64,000 bases of DNA from Quatrionicoccus australiensis (GCF_020510525.1 NZ_CP075188.1:3534001-3598000), one strand, 5' to 3'. Shown: positions 1-13,046, numbered from the stretch's first letter. A program made the numbers and translations. Notes: generated by a model from the letters alone, not told the origin.

Positions 1-965
1 AAACCGAGCATGCCACCGATAACGCCGGCGAAAATCAGCAGCAGGGGCAGATCGGCGCCGCGCCGGATCAGCATGGGACGCAGGAAATTATCCAGGCTGC
101 CAACAATCAGGCTCCACACCAGCAAGCCCGTCGCCCAGCCCGCATCACCCTGCCAGTACATCCAGCCAACCGCTGGCAGCAACACCAGCATCGGGCCGAT
201 CTGGGCGATGCACAGCATCAGCATCAAGGCCGAGAGCAGCGAGGCGAAAGGAATGCCGACCACAGCCAGACCAAGGCCGCCGAGTACCGTCTGGACGATG
301 GCGGTAACACCGACGCCAAGCGCAACGCCATGGATCGCCTGCCCGGCCAGCACGATAGACTTTTCGCCACGCTCACCGGCCAGCCGGCGACCGAAGCGCA
401 AGGCCATGCGCGCGCCGGTCTCGCCCGAGGAATAAAGAATCGCGGCAATCGTCACGACCAGGAAAAACTGGATCAGCATGCCGCCCAGACCACCCACCTG
501 AGCGAGCACCCACTTGCCCGTATCGGCAGCATAGGGCGTCACCTTGGCGATGACGCCGGTGGAACCATCGAGCGCGACTTGCTGCCAGAAAGCGGCGACC
601 GACTCGCCAACCAGCGGCAGCCCGGAGACCCAGGCTGGCGGCGGAGGCAGGCCGTTTTCAGTCAGCGAGCGCCCGGCAGCGGTCAACTGCCCGAAATGCC
701 CGGAAATGGTATCGATTGCCAACCACAGCGGCAGCACCAGCAGAAGCAGCATGGCGAGAGACATCAGCAGCACCGCCGGCAGGCGGCGATTGCCCAGACG
801 GGCTTCGAGCGAGCGGAACAGCGGCCAGGTGGCGACGACGAGCATCGTCGCCCACACCGTCGCCGCCAGGAAGGGCCGCAGAACCCAGAGCGACAGCGCG
901 ATCAGGCCGATGATGCAGAAAATGGCCAGCGTGGTACGGGCCAGGTCGCGGCGAATGTCGGTCAT
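1..965 (-). CDS. AI-2E/PerM family permease (YdiK-like), 3' end cut by window edge
   Basis: About 321 N-terminal residues are visible and the stop lies before base 1. The protein begins MTDIRRDLARTTLAIF and shows two hydrophobic spans within about the first 80 residues, a long soluble loop, then further hydrophobic spans including a GVIGGMLGF-like end. This layout is typical of the AI-2E transporter (UPF0118/PerM) superfamily, membrane proteins exporting small molecules or ions; YdiK is the nearest name I can justify. GGGAG six bases before the ATG supports the start. It begins 28 bases after the argJ stop and is probably its operon partner. The substrate cannot be read from sequence. Confidence 0.75.
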   Translation of the reverse strand, partial: MTDIRRDLARTTLAIFCIIGLIALSLWVLRPFLAATVWATMLVVATWPLFRSLEARLGNRRLPAVLLMSLAMLLLLVLPLWLAIDTISGHFGQLTAAGRSLTENGLPPPPAWVSGLPLVGESVAAFWQQVALDGSTGVIAKVTPYAADTGKWVLAQVGGLGGMLIQFFLVVTIAAILYSSGETGARMALRFGRRLAGERGEKSIVLAGQAIHGVALGVGVTAIVQTVLGGLGLAVVGIPFASLLSALMLMLCIAQIGPMLVLLPAVGWMYWQGDAGWATGLLVWSLIVGSLDNFLRPMLIRRGADLPLLLIFAGVIGGMLG

Positions 966-992
966 GCGAAGCTCCCGGCCCGGACTTGGCTG

Positions 993-2219
993 CTACGAAC
1001 GGTAATCGGCGTTGATCTTGACGTAGTCGTAGGAAAAGTCGCAGGTATAGACGCTGGCCTGTGCCGCACCGCGCCCGAGATCGACGCGTACGGTGATTTC
1101 GGCCTGTGCCATGACGCGGGCGCCGTCCTCTTCCTTGTAGGCCGCCGCCCGACCGCCGTTTTCGGCAACCAGCACATCGTCCAGCCAGACCTTGACGCCA
1201 TCGACGTCGAGATCGGTGATGCCGGCGTAACCGACGGCGGCGAGAATGCGCCCGAGATTGGGGTCGGAGGCGAAGAAGGCGGTCTTGACCAGCGGCGAGT
1301 GACCGATCGCGTAACCGACCTGGCGGCACTCTTCAACCGACTTGCCGCCTTGGACGGCGACCGTGATGAACTTGGTGGCGCCTTCGCCGTCGCGCACGAT
1401 GGCCTGGGCCAGCTCAACGGAAGCAGCAATGATCGCGGCCTTGACCTCGGCCCAGCCGGCGTCGGTTTCGGCAGCGAAGCTGGCGCCGGACTGGCCGGAG
1501 GCGATCATCACGAAGGAATCGTTGGTCGAGGTGTCGCCATCGACCGTGATGCAGTTGAAGGAAGCATCGGCGGCTTCCTTGACCAGCGCATCCAGCAGCG
1601 GCTGCGCGATGCCGGCATCGGTGGCAAGGAAACCGAGCATGGTCGCCATGTTCGGCTTGATCATGCCGGCGCCCTTGGAGACGCCGGAAATGCTGATTTT
1701 TTTGCCGTTGACCGTCAGGACGCGCGAAGCGGCCTTGGCGACGGTGTCGGTGGTCATGATGCCGTGCGCGGCAGCATGCCAGTTATCCGCCTTCAGATCG
1801 GCGAAAACAGCCGGAAGACCGGCCTTGATCCGGTCGACCGGCAAAAGCTCGAGAATTACGCCGGTCGAAAACGGCAGTACCTGGTCCGGCGCAACACCAA
1901 GCAGGGCGCCGACCGCATCGCAAGTCTCCTGCGCCGCCTGACGGCCCGGTTCGCCGGTACCGGCATTGGCAATCCCGGTATTGATGACCAGGGCGCGGAT
2001 TTCCTTGCCGCCCGCCAGATGCTTGCGGCAAATCTGCACCGGCGCAGCGCAGAAGCGGTTCTGCGTGAACACGCCGGCCACGGCACAACCGGCATCGAGC
2101 GCCACCAGGGTCAGGTCGCGCCGGTTTTTCTTGCGGATTTCGGCCTCGGCAACACCAAGGCGCACACCGGCCACGGGAAAGAGTTGATCGGCAGCAGGGG
2201 TAGCGTAATTGACAGGCAT
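993..2219 (-). CDS. argJ: Bifunctional glutamate N-acetyltransferase / amino-acid acetyltransferase ArgJ
   Basis: ArgJ moves the acetyl group from N-acetylornithine to glutamate, and in bifunctional forms also uses acetyl-CoA, closing the cyclic arginine pathway in the cytoplasm. The 408-residue protein has the family's autocleavage motif NMATMLGFL, with the new N-terminal threonine at about residue 193, so it should mature into alpha and beta chains. An upstream in-frame ATG at 2225 is less likely: GGAG sits only two bases before it but eight before the ATG at 2219. It lies between secA and a permease on the same strand. No other arg genes are present. Confidence 0.96.
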   Translation of the reverse strand: MPVNYATPAADQLFPVAGVRLGVAEAEIRKKNRRDLTLVALDAGCAVAGVFTQNRFCAAPVQICRKHLAGGKEIRALVINTGIANAGTGEPGRQAAQETCDAVGALLGVAPDQVLPFSTGVILELLPVDRIKAGLPAVFADLKADNWHAAAHGIMTTDTVAKAASRVLTVNGKKISISGVSKGAGMIKPNMATMLGFLATDAGIAQPLLDALVKEAADASFNCITVDGDTSTNDSFVMIASGQSGASFAAETDAGWAEVKAAIIAASVELAQAIVRDGEGATKFITVAVQGGKSVEECRQVGYAIGHSPLVKTAFFASDPNLGRILAAVGYAGITDLDVDGVKVWLDDVLVAENGGRAAAYKEEDGARVMAQAEITVRVDLGRGAAQASVYTCDFSYDYVKINADYRS

Positions 2220-2239
2220 TCTCATGGCTCCAAAAGCAT

Positions 2240-2262
2240 CAAGGCACCACGCGGGTGCCTTG
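2240..2262 (-). terminator. Possible secA terminator overlapping the argJ leader
   Basis: A perfect 9-bp inverted repeat (CAAGGCACC / GGTGCCTTG, 5-base loop) sits between the secA stop and the argJ start. On the minus strand it is followed by GATGC and then only a short TTTT, so it is a weak intrinsic terminator or a leader hairpin next to the argJ ribosome-binding site. Confidence 0.45.
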
Positions 2263-2279
2263 GGGGGAATCAGTAAAAA

Positions 2280-4991
<2,712 letters not shown>

Positions 4992-5098
4992 CGCGTTCGA
5001 AGGTTGGTTGCGCGCTGCAGCAAAGCGCCGATTCTAGCACGCAGTCCTGACCTGACGCTGCCTGGCTGTGTTATGTCTTTATGTCAGTTTGCGGTAGA

Positions 5099-6019
5099 TC
5101 AACGGCGCTTGACCTGGGCAAACTCGACACCCTTTTTCAGGAACAGCGCCGGGTCCTGCGCCACACCGAACATCCGCACCTCGAAATGCAGATGCGGACC
5201 GGTCGAGCGTCCGGTCGTACCGATCGCGCCGATCAACTGGCCACGCTTGACCAGACTGCCCGGCTTGGCATCGATACGCGACAGGTGGGCATAACGCGAA
5301 CTCAGGCCTTCGCCGTGGTCGACGTCGATGACATTGCCGAAATCAGGGTGATATTCCGCCGAAAGAACGACTCCATCCGCCGCCACGACCACCGGCGTGC
5401 CGGTTTCAGCGGTGAAGTCGATGCCTTCGTGCATGGCACGCAAACCGGCAATCGGATCGCTGCGATGGCCAAAGGGAGAACCCAGCGTAGCGTCCTTGAC
5501 TGGCAAGGTGGTCGGCAACAGGCGATCACGCACTTTCTTTTCGAGCAGGCGCGATTCGAGCACGGCGAGCTCGTCGGTCTTGCGCTCGACCGTCGCCATC
5601 AGCCGCTCGATTTCGCCCTGCAACGCGCTTTCCGTCATCGGCGCCGGCAAGTAAGGACCGCCCTGCCCTGCTTTCGCGCGGGCCACCGGGGCTTCGCGCT
5701 TGATGCCGGAAAGATTCGCCACCCGTTCGCTCAGGGCATCGAGTTGCAAGACCTGCGCCTGCAGTTCGCCGAGCCGGGTCGCCATCAGTTGCAGGTTGTT
5801 GCTGACATAGTCGCGCGACTTCTGCGACTCCTGGCGCTGCAACGACAGCATCAGGTCCTCGACCAGCGGCAGACGGAAATGCACCGACAGCCAGGAAAAG
5901 ATCGCCGAGGCGGAAAAGACCAGGGTCAGCACGACGGCAAGCACCGCCACGACATGACGAGGCATAATGGTGATTGTGCGCGCCGCCTTCAGATGGCGCG
6001 AAACCAGAATAATCTGCAT
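5099..6019 (-). CDS. M23 (LytM-type) metallopeptidase with membrane anchor and coiled coil
   Basis: Predicted periplasmic peptidoglycan endopeptidase, 306 residues. It has an N-terminal transmembrane segment (about 20-42), a coiled-coil stretch (about 55-170), and a LytM domain with intact zinc ligands: HEGIDF for the HxxxD motif and GPHLHFEV for HxH. It should therefore be catalytically active, unlike the EnvC-like protein at 40849. AGGAGG four bases before the ATG fixes the start at 6019; an ATG at 6037 lacks this. The start lies head to head with dciA, so the two 5' ends overlap. The secA neighbourhood is typical for betaproteobacteria. It is related to NlpD/MepM-type enzymes but I give no symbol. 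Confidence 0.9.
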   Translation of the reverse strand: MQIILVSRHLKAARTITIMPRHVVAVLAVVLTLVFSASAIFSWLSVHFRLPLVEDLMLSLQRQESQKSRDYVSNNLQLMATRLGELQAQVLQLDALSERVANLSGIKREAPVARAKAGQGGPYLPAPMTESALQGEIERLMATVERKTDELAVLESRLLEKKVRDRLLPTTLPVKDATLGSPFGHRSDPIAGLRAMHEGIDFTAETGTPVVVAADGVVLSAEYHPDFGNVIDVDHGEGLSSRYAHLSRIDAKPGSLVKRGQLIGAIGTTGRSTGPHLHFEVRMFGVAQDPALFLKKGVEFAQVKRR

Positions 6020-6029
6020 GGAACCTCCT

Positions 6030-6464
6030 ATGTACAACGGGCCAGAGCACTATCTCGACCGTGACGCCGCCAGTGGCCGCTTCATGGCCCACGCACGCCT
6101 TTTGCTCCAGCTCTCACGCCACTTCGAAACGATTGCACCAGCGGCTTTTCAGCACTCGGCGCGGGTCGCCAATTACAAGTCGGGGAAAATCGTTATCCAC
6201 ACCGACAACGGTGCGGTCGCCGCCAAAATTCGCCAGATGAGTCAGCGCCTGTGCAGCGAGTTATCGAAAGGAGGGGCGGAGTGTAGCGTCATGGAAGTAA
6301 AAGTTCAACCCCGCGAAATTCTTTCGCAATCAACCACTTCCACGCAGAAGCCGATTTCCGGCAAGGCCTGCGACGCGCTGCGGTCAAGCACCGAAAAACT
6401 GCCAAAAGGCCCGCTGCGCGAAGCGCTCGACCGTCTGCTCGAACGCGCAATCCGGCGCGACTGA
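6030..6464 (+). CDS. dciA: DUF721 / DciA-like protein
   Basis: DciA-family proteins load or assist the replicative helicase DnaB in bacteria without DnaC. The 144-residue product carries the DUF721 fold signature: a helical N-terminus, then VANYKSGKIVIHTDNGAVAAKIRQM-like beta/helix segments, followed by a basic tail. An ATG at 6018 (148 residues) is an alternative; neither has a Shine-Dalgarno on this strand, so the start is uncertain. The start region overlaps the M23 gene's ribosome-binding site on the opposite strand, so the promoter must lie inside the M23 coding region. It is convergent with lpxC. Confidence 0.8.
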   Translation: MYNGPEHYLDRDAASGRFMAHARLLLQLSRHFETIAPAAFQHSARVANYKSGKIVIHTDNGAVAAKIRQMSQRLCSELSKGGAECSVMEVKVQPREILSQSTTSTQKPISGKACDALRSSTEKLPKGPLREALDRLLERAIRRD

Positions 6465-6510
6465 GCCGTATCCGGCACGCCTCGGCGTAGCGGTCGACCA
6501 ACAAAAAACA

Positions 6511-6541
6511 GGGAAAACCGGCCGCCGCTGCGACCGGAAAA
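6511..6541 (-). terminator. Probable lpxC/dcw terminator
   Basis: Just after the lpxC stop, the minus strand reads an 8-bp stem with one mismatch (CCGGTCGC / GCGGCCGG), then TTTTCCCTG and TTTTTT. The dciA gene converges from the other side and has no T-run in its own direction, so this mainly serves the dcw transcript. Confidence 0.55.
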
Positions 6542-7456
6542 TCAGGCCGGCTGATTCAGCCAGCGCGTGACGCCAACCGGTGCCTGCTCGGCGACATCGA
6601 AGGAAGCGAACTCCCAGGATTCCTGATGATTGAGCAGTTCGCGCGCCAGCTGATTGTTCAGCGCATGCCCGCCCTTGTGCGACGAATACGCGGCAAGCAG
6701 CGGATGCCCGAGCAGATAGAGATCGCCGACGGCATCAAGGATCTTGTGCTTCACGAACTCGTCACCGTAGCGCAGGCCATCCTGGTTGAGAACGCGGAAT
6801 TCGTCGAGCACGATCGCGTTTTCCAGACCACCGCCCAGCGCCAGACCGTTTTCACGCAGGTATTCGACTTCCTGCATGAAGCCGAAGGTGCGCGCCCGCG
6901 CCACTTCGCGCGTGTAGGACTGCTCAGCGAAGTCGATGACGGCCTTTTGTGCCGACTTGTCGATGGCCGGGTGATTGAAAACGATGGAAAAAGCCAGTTT
7001 GTAGCCGTCGTAAGGTTCGAAGCGCGCCCACTTGTCGCCATCGCGAACTTCGATGGGCTGCGTGACGCGTATGAATTTCTTGGCGGCATTCTGTTCCTCG
7101 ATACCAGCGGACTGGATCAGGAAAACGAACGGTGCAGCCGAACCGTCAAGGATGGGCACTTCCGGCGCATCCAGGTCTACCCAGGCGTTATCGATACCGA
7201 GACCGGCAAAGGCCGACATCAGGTGTTCGATGGTGCCTACTTTCACCCCGTCCAGTTCCAGACAGGAGCACATGCGGGTGTCGCCGACCATGAAGGCCTT
7301 GGCAGGAATATCCACCGGCTCGGGCAAATCGACGCGACGAAAGACGATGCCGGTATCGGGGGCAGCCGGGCGCAGGGCCATATTGACCTTGACGCCGCCA
7401 TGCAGGCCAACACCTGAGGCGCGAATAACTGTCTTGAGCGTGCGTTGCTTGAGCAT
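6542..7456 (-). CDS. lpxC: UDP-3-O-acyl-N-acetylglucosamine deacetylase LpxC
   Basis: LpxC is the zinc enzyme for the first committed step of lipid A synthesis in the cytoplasm. The 304-residue length is normal. Zinc and catalytic motifs are present: [19 protein letters not shown], and the KGGHALNN histidine region near the C-terminus. I start at the MLKQRTLK methionine because upstream codons (ATG at 7489) add a non-family N-terminus, although no clear Shine-Dalgarno is seen. It is the last gene of the dcw cluster, 81 bases from ftsZ, and has a likely promoter of its own. Confidence 0.97.
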   Translation of the reverse strand: MLKQRTLKTVIRASGVGLHGGVKVNMALRPAAPDTGIVFRRVDLPEPVDIPAKAFMVGDTRMCSCLELDGVKVGTIEHLMSAFAGLGIDNAWVDLDAPEVPILDGSAAPFVFLIQSAGIEEQNAAKKFIRVTQPIEVRDGDKWARFEPYDGYKLAFSIVFNHPAIDKSAQKAVIDFAEQSYTREVARARTFGFMQEVEYLRENGLALGGGLENAIVLDEFRVLNQDGLRYGDEFVKHKILDAVGDLYLLGHPLLAAYSSHKGGHALNNQLARELLNHQESWEFASFDVAEQAPVGVTRWLNQPA

Positions 7457-7487
7457 GCAAGTGCTTGAATAATTTGGGGAGCGGCGC

Positions 7488-7496
7488 ATTGTAACA
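7488..7496 (-). promoter_or_regulatory. Candidate extended -10 promoter for lpxC
   Basis: On the minus strand TGTTACAAT fits an extended -10 (TGnTAnAAT) about 30 bases before the lpxC start, in the ftsZ-lpxC gap. No convincing -35 is visible, which extended -10 promoters can tolerate. This would allow lpxC expression apart from the long dcw transcript. Confidence 0.35.
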
Positions 7497-7537
7497 CAAC
7501 GCGCCGCCGCCCTTTTTCAGAGAAAGGCTTTGTTACA

Positions 7538-8719
7538 TCAATCCGCCTGCTTGCGCAGGAAAGCCGGAATGTCGTAACGATCCACACCACTGTTGGCCAG
7601 CGCCTCGACCGTCACGTTGCGCTTGCGCACCACGGCCGGGACATCGGCGATCTGGTTGTAGTCGATGGCCGAACCGCTGGAGAAGGCCACGGCATCGTGC
7701 GTACCGGTGGCCTGCGCCTGCAGGACCGGGGTATTGATGACTTCGAAAGTCTGACGCTTGGCAACCGCCTGGCCGAGACCGGTGGCAACCACGGTGACGC
7801 GCAGCTGGTCACCCATCAGTTCGTCGTACACGGCGCCGAAGATGATGTGTGCGTCTTCGGCCGCAAAGGCCTTGACGGTGTTCATCACTTCATTGACTTC
7901 CTTCATCTTCAGGCCGCCCTTGGCAGCCGTGATGTTGACCAGCACGCCCTTGGCACCGGACAGGTTGACGCCTTCGAGCAGCGGAGAAGCGACGGCCTGT
8001 TCAGCAGCGATGCGGGCGCGATCAACGCCGGCAGCGGCAGCGGAACCCATCATGGCGCGGCCCATTTCACCCATCACGGTACGCACGTCTTCAAAGTCGA
8101 CGTTGACCAGACCCGGGTAGGTAATGATTTCGGCAATACCGCCGACGGCGTTTTTCAGCACATCGTCAGCAGCCTTGAAGCAATCGTCGACATCGGCATC
8201 GTCGCCCATGACTTCCATCAGCTTGTCATTGAGGATGACGATCAGCGAATCGACATGCTTGGAGAATTCGGCAATACCGGCTTCGGCGGACTTCATCCGC
8301 TTGTTGCCTTCAAAACTGAACGGCTTGGTCACGACACCCACCGTCAGGATGCCCATTTCGCGGGCAATTTCGGCGACCACAGGCGCGGCACCGGTACCCG
8401 TGCCACCGCCCATGCCGGCGGTGATGAAAGCCATGTGGGCGCCTTCCAGCGTCGCACGGATTTCGTCGCGATGCGCCTGGGCAGCTTCCTGGCCCTTTTC
8501 CGGCTTGGCGCCAGCGCCCAGACCGGTCTTGCCGAGCGACAGCTTGCTCGACGCAGCATTGCGGCTGAGCGCCTGTGCGTCGGTGTTGGCGGCGATGAAT
8601 TCAACGCCGTTCACGCCTTCGCGAATCATGTGCTCGATGGCATTGCCACCGGCCCCGCCGACCCCGAACACCTTGATGATCGTGCCGACTTCTTCGTCTT
8701 TCTCGATGATCTCAAACAT
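7538..8719 (-). CDS. ftsZ: Cell division GTPase FtsZ
   Basis: Tubulin homologue that polymerises into the Z ring at midcell. The 393-residue protein has the tubulin GTP signature GGGTGTG at about 104-110, the T7-loop region (NVDFEDVR), a short linker, and the conserved C-terminal peptide DRYDIPAFLRKQ that binds FtsA and ZipA. AGAGGAGGT is well placed before the ATG, one of the strongest ribosome-binding sites in the cluster, as expected for an abundant protein. It follows ftsA by 35 bases. Confidence 0.99.
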   Translation of the reverse strand: MFEIIEKDEEVGTIIKVFGVGGAGGNAIEHMIREGVNGVEFIAANTDAQALSRNAASSKLSLGKTGLGAGAKPEKGQEAAQAHRDEIRATLEGAHMAFITAGMGGGTGTGAAPVVAEIAREMGILTVGVVTKPFSFEGNKRMKSAEAGIAEFSKHVDSLIVILNDKLMEVMGDDADVDDCFKAADDVLKNAVGGIAEIITYPGLVNVDFEDVRTVMGEMGRAMMGSAAAAGVDRARIAAEQAVASPLLEGVNLSGAKGVLVNITAAKGGLKMKEVNEVMNTVKAFAAEDAHIIFGAVYDELMGDQLRVTVVATGLGQAVAKRQTFEVINTPVLQAQATGTHDAVAFSSGSAIDYNQIADVPAVVRKRNVTVEALANSGVDRYDIPAFLRKQAD

Positions 8720-8754
8720 GACTACCTCCTCTGAAAAAACTGTTCAAATACAAA

Positions 8755-9984
8755 TCAAAAATTCTTTACGAACCAGGACTTCATTCCCTGGAAGACATCC
8801 ATGAAGCCCTGCTTTTCCTGGATCTTCTGACCGCGCTTCCTTTGCGCCTGGGCTTCGAGCAACAAGCCGTAGGCGGTCGAGAAACGCGGGTTCTGGACAA
8901 CATCGGCCAGGCTGCCGTGGTATTTCGGGTTGCCGAGACGGACCGGCATGTGGAAGATTTCCTCGCCCAGTTCGACCATGCCCGGCATGACGCTGGCGCC
9001 ACCGGTCAACACGATGCCGGAGGACAAAACCTCCTCGAAGCCGGCGCGGCGCAGTTCGTTCTGGATCAGCTCGTAGAGCTCCTCGACGCGCGGCTGGATA
9101 ACGTCGGCCAGCGCCCGGCGGCTCAACTTGCGGCTCGGCCGGTCGTCAACGCCGGCGACTTCCATGTTCTCGGCAGCATCGGCCAGTTGCGACAGGGCAC
9201 AGCCGTACTTGCACTTGATGTCTTCGGCCTCGCGGGTCGGCGTACGCAGCGCCATGGCGATGTCGTTGGTGATCTGGTCGCCGGCGATGGGGATCACCGA
9301 AGTGTGGCGGATGGCGCCCTGCGTCCACACGGCGAGATCGGTCGTGCCGCCGCCGATATCGATCAGGCAGACACCGAGATCCTTTTCGTCTTCGGAGAGC
9401 ACGGCGTAGCTGGAAGCGAGCGGTTGCAGCACAAGGTCATTCACTTCCAGGCCGCAGCGGCGCACGCACTTGACGATGTTCTGGGCAGCCGAAACGGCGC
9501 CGGTGACGATATGCGTCTTCACTTCCAGGCGCATGCCGCTCATGCCGATCGGCTCGCGGATGCCATCCTGGCCGTCGATGACGAATTCCTGGGTCAGGAT
9601 GTGCAGGATTTCCTGATCGGCCGGAATCGGCATCGCCTTGGCGGTCTCGATGACGCGCTCGACGTCGGACGGCGTCACTTCCTTGTCCTTGATCGCAACC
9701 ATGCCGTTCGAGTTGAAACTCTTGATGTGACTGCCGGCGATCCCGGTATAGACGTCGCGCACCTTGCAGTCGGCCATCAGTTCGACCTCCTGCACGACGC
9801 GGCTGATGGTGTGCACCGTTTCCTCGATGTTCACCACGACGCCCTTTTTCAGGCCGCGCGAATCCTGCGAGCCCATGCCGATCACGTTCAGCTGGCCTTC
9901 CTGGTTGATCTCGGCGACCAGCGCGACGATCTTCGACGTCCCGATGTCCAGACCAACGACCAGATCCTTGTTATCCCTGCTCAT
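8755..9984 (-). CDS. ftsA: Cell division protein FtsA
   Basis: Actin-like ATPase that tethers FtsZ to the membrane. The 409-residue protein has the actin-family phosphate motifs DIGTSKIVALV near the N-terminus and LIDIGGGTTDLAVW in the middle, plus LTGGASVMPG. The C-terminus ends in an amphipathic stretch (GMKSWFVKNF), the usual membrane-targeting sequence. It sits four bases after ftsQ and before ftsZ, the standard order. Confidence 0.99.
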   Translation of the reverse strand: MSRDNKDLVVGLDIGTSKIVALVAEINQEGQLNVIGMGSQDSRGLKKGVVVNIEETVHTISRVVQEVELMADCKVRDVYTGIAGSHIKSFNSNGMVAIKDKEVTPSDVERVIETAKAMPIPADQEILHILTQEFVIDGQDGIREPIGMSGMRLEVKTHIVTGAVSAAQNIVKCVRRCGLEVNDLVLQPLASSYAVLSEDEKDLGVCLIDIGGGTTDLAVWTQGAIRHTSVIPIAGDQITNDIAMALRTPTREAEDIKCKYGCALSQLADAAENMEVAGVDDRPSRKLSRRALADVIQPRVEELYELIQNELRRAGFEEVLSSGIVLTGGASVMPGMVELGEEIFHMPVRLGNPKYHGSLADVVQNPRFSTAYGLLLEAQAQRKRGQKIQEKQGFMDVFQGMKSWFVKNF

Positions 9985-9988
9985 ATGC

Positions 9989-10729
9989 CTACTTTCCCTT
10001 CCCTTCGCCCGCGACTCGCATCGCGAAGCCGTTCGGATAGCGCAAATCCACCACTGCCGGCCGTATCGCCCGCTTGGCGACCGTTTCCGGATAAACCTCG
10101 ATAAAGCGTTGCAGACGCACTCCGAGCGGCGCCTTGGCCTGCTCGCGCCCCATGTCCACCAACATTCCGTTCTCCAGCTTCAACTGCCAGGCCAGCCGCG
10201 GCGACAGGGTCACCTGCACCGGTTTCTCGCCGACCGTCCGGAAGCTGCCGACCAGATCGCTGTAACGCCGCAGCACTTCCTGCGAACTGCCAGCCGGACC
10301 GGCCAGCAAAGGCAGCACGGCGAGTTCCGAGTCGCCGAGCACGGCAGTGAAAACCTCGCCATAACTGTTCACCAGCTCGCCCCGCCCCTCGCCCCAGCGC
10401 GCCACCGGCCGATGCTCCTCGATCCTGACTTCCAGCCGGGCCGGCCAGACGCGCCGCACATCGACCTTGCGCACCCAGGGCAGCTTCTCCAGCGTGCCGC
10501 GCACGGCTTCCAGATTCAGACTGAAGAAATTTCCCTTCAGCGTTCCCGGCAAGACCTGCTCGATTTCCAGACGCCGCGTATGCGGCAGCACGTCGGCGAA
10601 AACCACCTGGCGCACCGGCAAGGACGGCACGCGCACCAACCAGACCGCCGCTGCGGCGAGCAAGGCAGCCGAAGCGACCAGCATCAGCAGGTCGGCAATG
10701 GCGTTCAGCAGGTGCGGTTTGTTCCACAT
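9989..10729 (-). CDS. ftsQ: Cell division protein FtsQ
   Basis: Bitopic membrane protein that recruits FtsB and FtsL to the divisome. The 246-residue product has a short cytoplasmic N-terminus, one transmembrane span (about 10-32), a POTRA domain (VRQVVFAD onward), and the FtsQ beta domain. The start follows the ddl stop by eight bases. Confidence 0.96.
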   Translation of the reverse strand: MWNKPHLLNAIADLLMLVASAALLAAAAVWLVRVPSLPVRQVVFADVLPHTRRLEIEQVLPGTLKGNFFSLNLEAVRGTLEKLPWVRKVDVRRVWPARLEVRIEEHRPVARWGEGRGELVNSYGEVFTAVLGDSELAVLPLLAGPAGSSQEVLRRYSDLVGSFRTVGEKPVQVTLSPRLAWQLKLENGMLVDMGREQAKAPLGVRLQRFIEVYPETVAKRAIRPAVVDLRYPNGFAMRVAGEGKGK

Positions 10730-10737
10730 TCATCCAC

Positions 10738-11643
10738 TCAATCGTTGGCAGCCATTTCGAGAACGCGACGCACCAGCGCCGGGTACTCCATGCCGTTCAC
10801 GCGGGCCGCCATCGGCACCAGCGAGTGATCAGTCATGCCCGGTGCGGTGTTCACTTCCAGGAAATAGTGATTGCCGTCTTCATCCATCAGGAAATCGACC
10901 CGTCCCCAGCCGCGGCCACCGAGGATGCGGAAGGCCTCGAGGGCGCCCTTGCGGATTTCCAGTTCCTTGGCTTCCGGCAGGCCGCAGGGGCAGAGGTAGC
11001 GCGTGTCGTCGCGGTTGTATTTGGCTTCGTAGTCGTACCACTCGGAAGCCGGCTCGATCTTGATGATCGGCAGGGCCTGGTCGCCGAGGATGCCGACCGT
11101 GTATTCGCCGCCCATGACGCCGCGCTCGGCGATCACCAGCGAGTCGTACTTGGCGGCCTCGGCATAGGCGGCGCGCAGTGTGCCGCGCTCCTTGACCTTG
11201 CTGATGCCAATCGACGAACCTTCATGCGCCGGCTTGACGAAAATCGGCAGGCCAAGCTCTTCCTCGACTTCATCGAAATCCGAATCGGCGGCAAGCAGCG
11301 CGTAATCGGGAATCGGCAGGCCGGCGGCACGCCACAGCAGCTTGGTGCGGAATTTGTCCATGCCGAGCGCCGACGCCATCACGCCGGAACCGGTGTAGGG
11401 AATGTGCATCAGCTCGAGGGCGCCCTGGATTGTGCCGTCTTCGCCGTGTCGACCGTGCAGCGCGACGAAGGCGCGGTCATAACCCTTGAGCGCATCGAGC
11501 GGCTGCTCGGCCGGATCGAACGGATGGGCGTCGATGCCCTGCCCCTGCAATGCGGCGAGCACGCGCGAACCGCTGTTGAGGGAAACCTCGCGTTCGGCGG
11601 ACGTACCGCCGAAAAGGACTGCGACTTTACCGAAACCGCTCAT
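10738..11643 (-). CDS. ddl: D-alanine--D-alanine ligase
   Basis: Makes the D-Ala-D-Ala dipeptide used by MurF. The 301-residue ATP-grasp enzyme shows [17 protein letters not shown] at the N-terminus, the [17 protein letters not shown]-binding loop, and the [15 protein letters not shown] magnesium and substrate motif near the C-terminus. The start is the MSGFGK methionine, which overlaps the murC stop as ATGA; GGTGGAG precedes it. The position between murC and ftsQ matches ddlB of other proteobacteria. Confidence 0.98.
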   Translation of the reverse strand: MSGFGKVAVLFGGTSAEREVSLNSGSRVLAALQGQGIDAHPFDPAEQPLDALKGYDRAFVALHGRHGEDGTIQGALELMHIPYTGSGVMASALGMDKFRTKLLWRAAGLPIPDYALLAADSDFDEVEEELGLPIFVKPAHEGSSIGISKVKERGTLRAAYAEAAKYDSLVIAERGVMGGEYTVGILGDQALPIIKIEPASEWYDYEAKYNRDDTRYLCPCGLPEAKELEIRKGALEAFRILGGRGWGRVDFLMDEDGNHYFLEVNTAPGMTDHSLVPMAARVNGMEYPALVRRVLEMAAND

Positions 11644-13046
11644 TTGAACTCCACCACCTTGCCCGGAACGGCGCCGATCGAACCGGCGCCCATGCACAAC
11701 ACCACGTCGCCGTCACGCGCGACATCCATGATCGTTTGCGGCATCGCCGCGATATCTTCGACAAACACCGGCTCGACCTTGCCGCCGACGCGCAGCGCGC
11801 GGGCCAGCGAACGGCCATCGGCAGCGACAATCGGCGCTTCGCCGGCGGCGTAGATTTCGGCCAGTAAAAGCGCGTCGACCGTTGAGAGCACCTTGATGAA
11901 GTCCTCAAAGCAATCGCGGGTGCGCGTATAGCGGTGCGGCTGGAAGGCCAGCACCAGGCGACGACCGGGGAAAGCACCACGGGCGGCAGCCAGGGTCGCG
12001 GCCATTTCGACCGGGTGATGCCCGTAGTCGTCGACCAGCGTGAAGGAACCGCCCGAAGTACCGTCCTCACTGCGCAGGGCCACTTCGCCATAGCGCTGGA
12101 AACGGCGACCAACGCCCTTGAACTCGGCCAATGCCTTGACGATGGCAGCATCCGGCACCTGCACTTCGGTCGCCACGGCAATCGCCGCCAGCGCATTGAG
12201 CACGTTATGCATGCCCGGCGTGTTGAGCGTGATCGACAGGCGCGACACCGAACCATTGACCCGCACGCAATCGAAACGCATCTGGCCGGCGTCGGCCACG
12301 ATGTTCTCGGCGTAGAAATTGCACTCGCTGGACAGGCCGTAAGTGATGGTCTGCTTGGCCACCTGCGGCAGGATGGCGCGCACGTTGGCGTCGTCGCCGC
12401 AAACCACGGCCACGCCATAGAACGGCAGACGGTTCAGGAAATCGACGAAGGCACCCTTGAGGCGCTCGAAGTCGTGACCGTAGGTTTCCATGTGGTCGGC
12501 GTCGATATTGGTAACCACCGAGATGACCGGCGACAGGAACAGGAAGGACGCATCCGACTCGTCGGCCTCAGCCACGATGAAGTCGCCGGAACCGAGGCGG
12601 GCATTGGCACCGGCCGCATTCAGACGCCCCCCGATGACGAAGGTCGGATCGATGCCGCCTTCAGCGAGGATGCTGGTCACCAGACTGGTCGTCGTCGTCT
12701 TGCCGTGCGTGCCGGCAATCGCGATACCGCGTTTCAGGCGCATCAGTTCGGCCAGCATCAGGGCACGCGGCACGACCGGGATGTGCCGTTCGCGCGCCGC
12801 GACCACTTCCGGGTTGTCGGCCTTGACCGCGGTGGACACGACGACAGCCTGGGCGCCCTGGATGTTTTCGGCGGCATGGCCGATCGTCACCTGGATGCCT
12901 TCGCCTTCAAGACGGCGGGTCGTCGCGCTGGCCGCGATGTCGGAACCGCTGACCGTGTACCCCAGATTGACCAGCACTTCGGCGATGCCGCTCATGCCGG
13001 AACCACCGACACCGACGAAATGGATGTGTTTGACTTTATGTTTCAC
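11640..13046 (-). CDS. murC: UDP-N-acetylmuramate--L-alanine ligase MurC
   Basis: Adds L-alanine to UDP-MurNAc in the cytoplasm. The 468-residue Mur ligase starts with GTG, overlapping the murG stop as GTGA; the protein then runs [20 protein letters not shown], the normal MurC N-terminus. The ATP motif [13 protein letters not shown] and the DDYGHHPVE motif are intact. A longer reading frame to 13352 is only the antisense of murG. murB is not present next to it. Confidence 0.98.
   Translation of the reverse strand: MKHKVKHIHFVGVGGSGMSGIAEVLVNLGYTVSGSDIAASATTRRLEGEGIQVTIGHAAENIQGAQAVVVSTAVKADNPEVVAARERHIPVVPRALMLAELMRLKRGIAIAGTHGKTTTTSLVTSILAEGGIDPTFVIGGRLNAAGANARLGSGDFIVAEADESDASFLFLSPVISVVTNIDADHMETYGHDFERLKGAFVDFLNRLPFYGVAVVCGDDANVRAILPQVAKQTITYGLSSECNFYAENIVADAGQMRFDCVRVNGSVSRLSITLNTPGMHNVLNALAAIAVATEVQVPDAAIVKALAEFKGVGRRFQRYGEVALRSEDGTSGGSFTLVDDYGHHPVEMAATLAAARGAFPGRRLVLAFQPHRYTRTRDCFEDFIKVLSTVDALLLAEIYAAGEAPIVAADGRSLARALRVGGKVEPVFVEDIAAMPQTIMDVARDGDVVLCMGAGSIGAVPGKVVEFK

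Noticed and set aside
330..2276. 648-codon open frame on the plus strand opposite argJ
   Set aside because: Antisense shadow caused by high GC and codon bias; the minus strand encodes a full, motif-bearing ArgJ.
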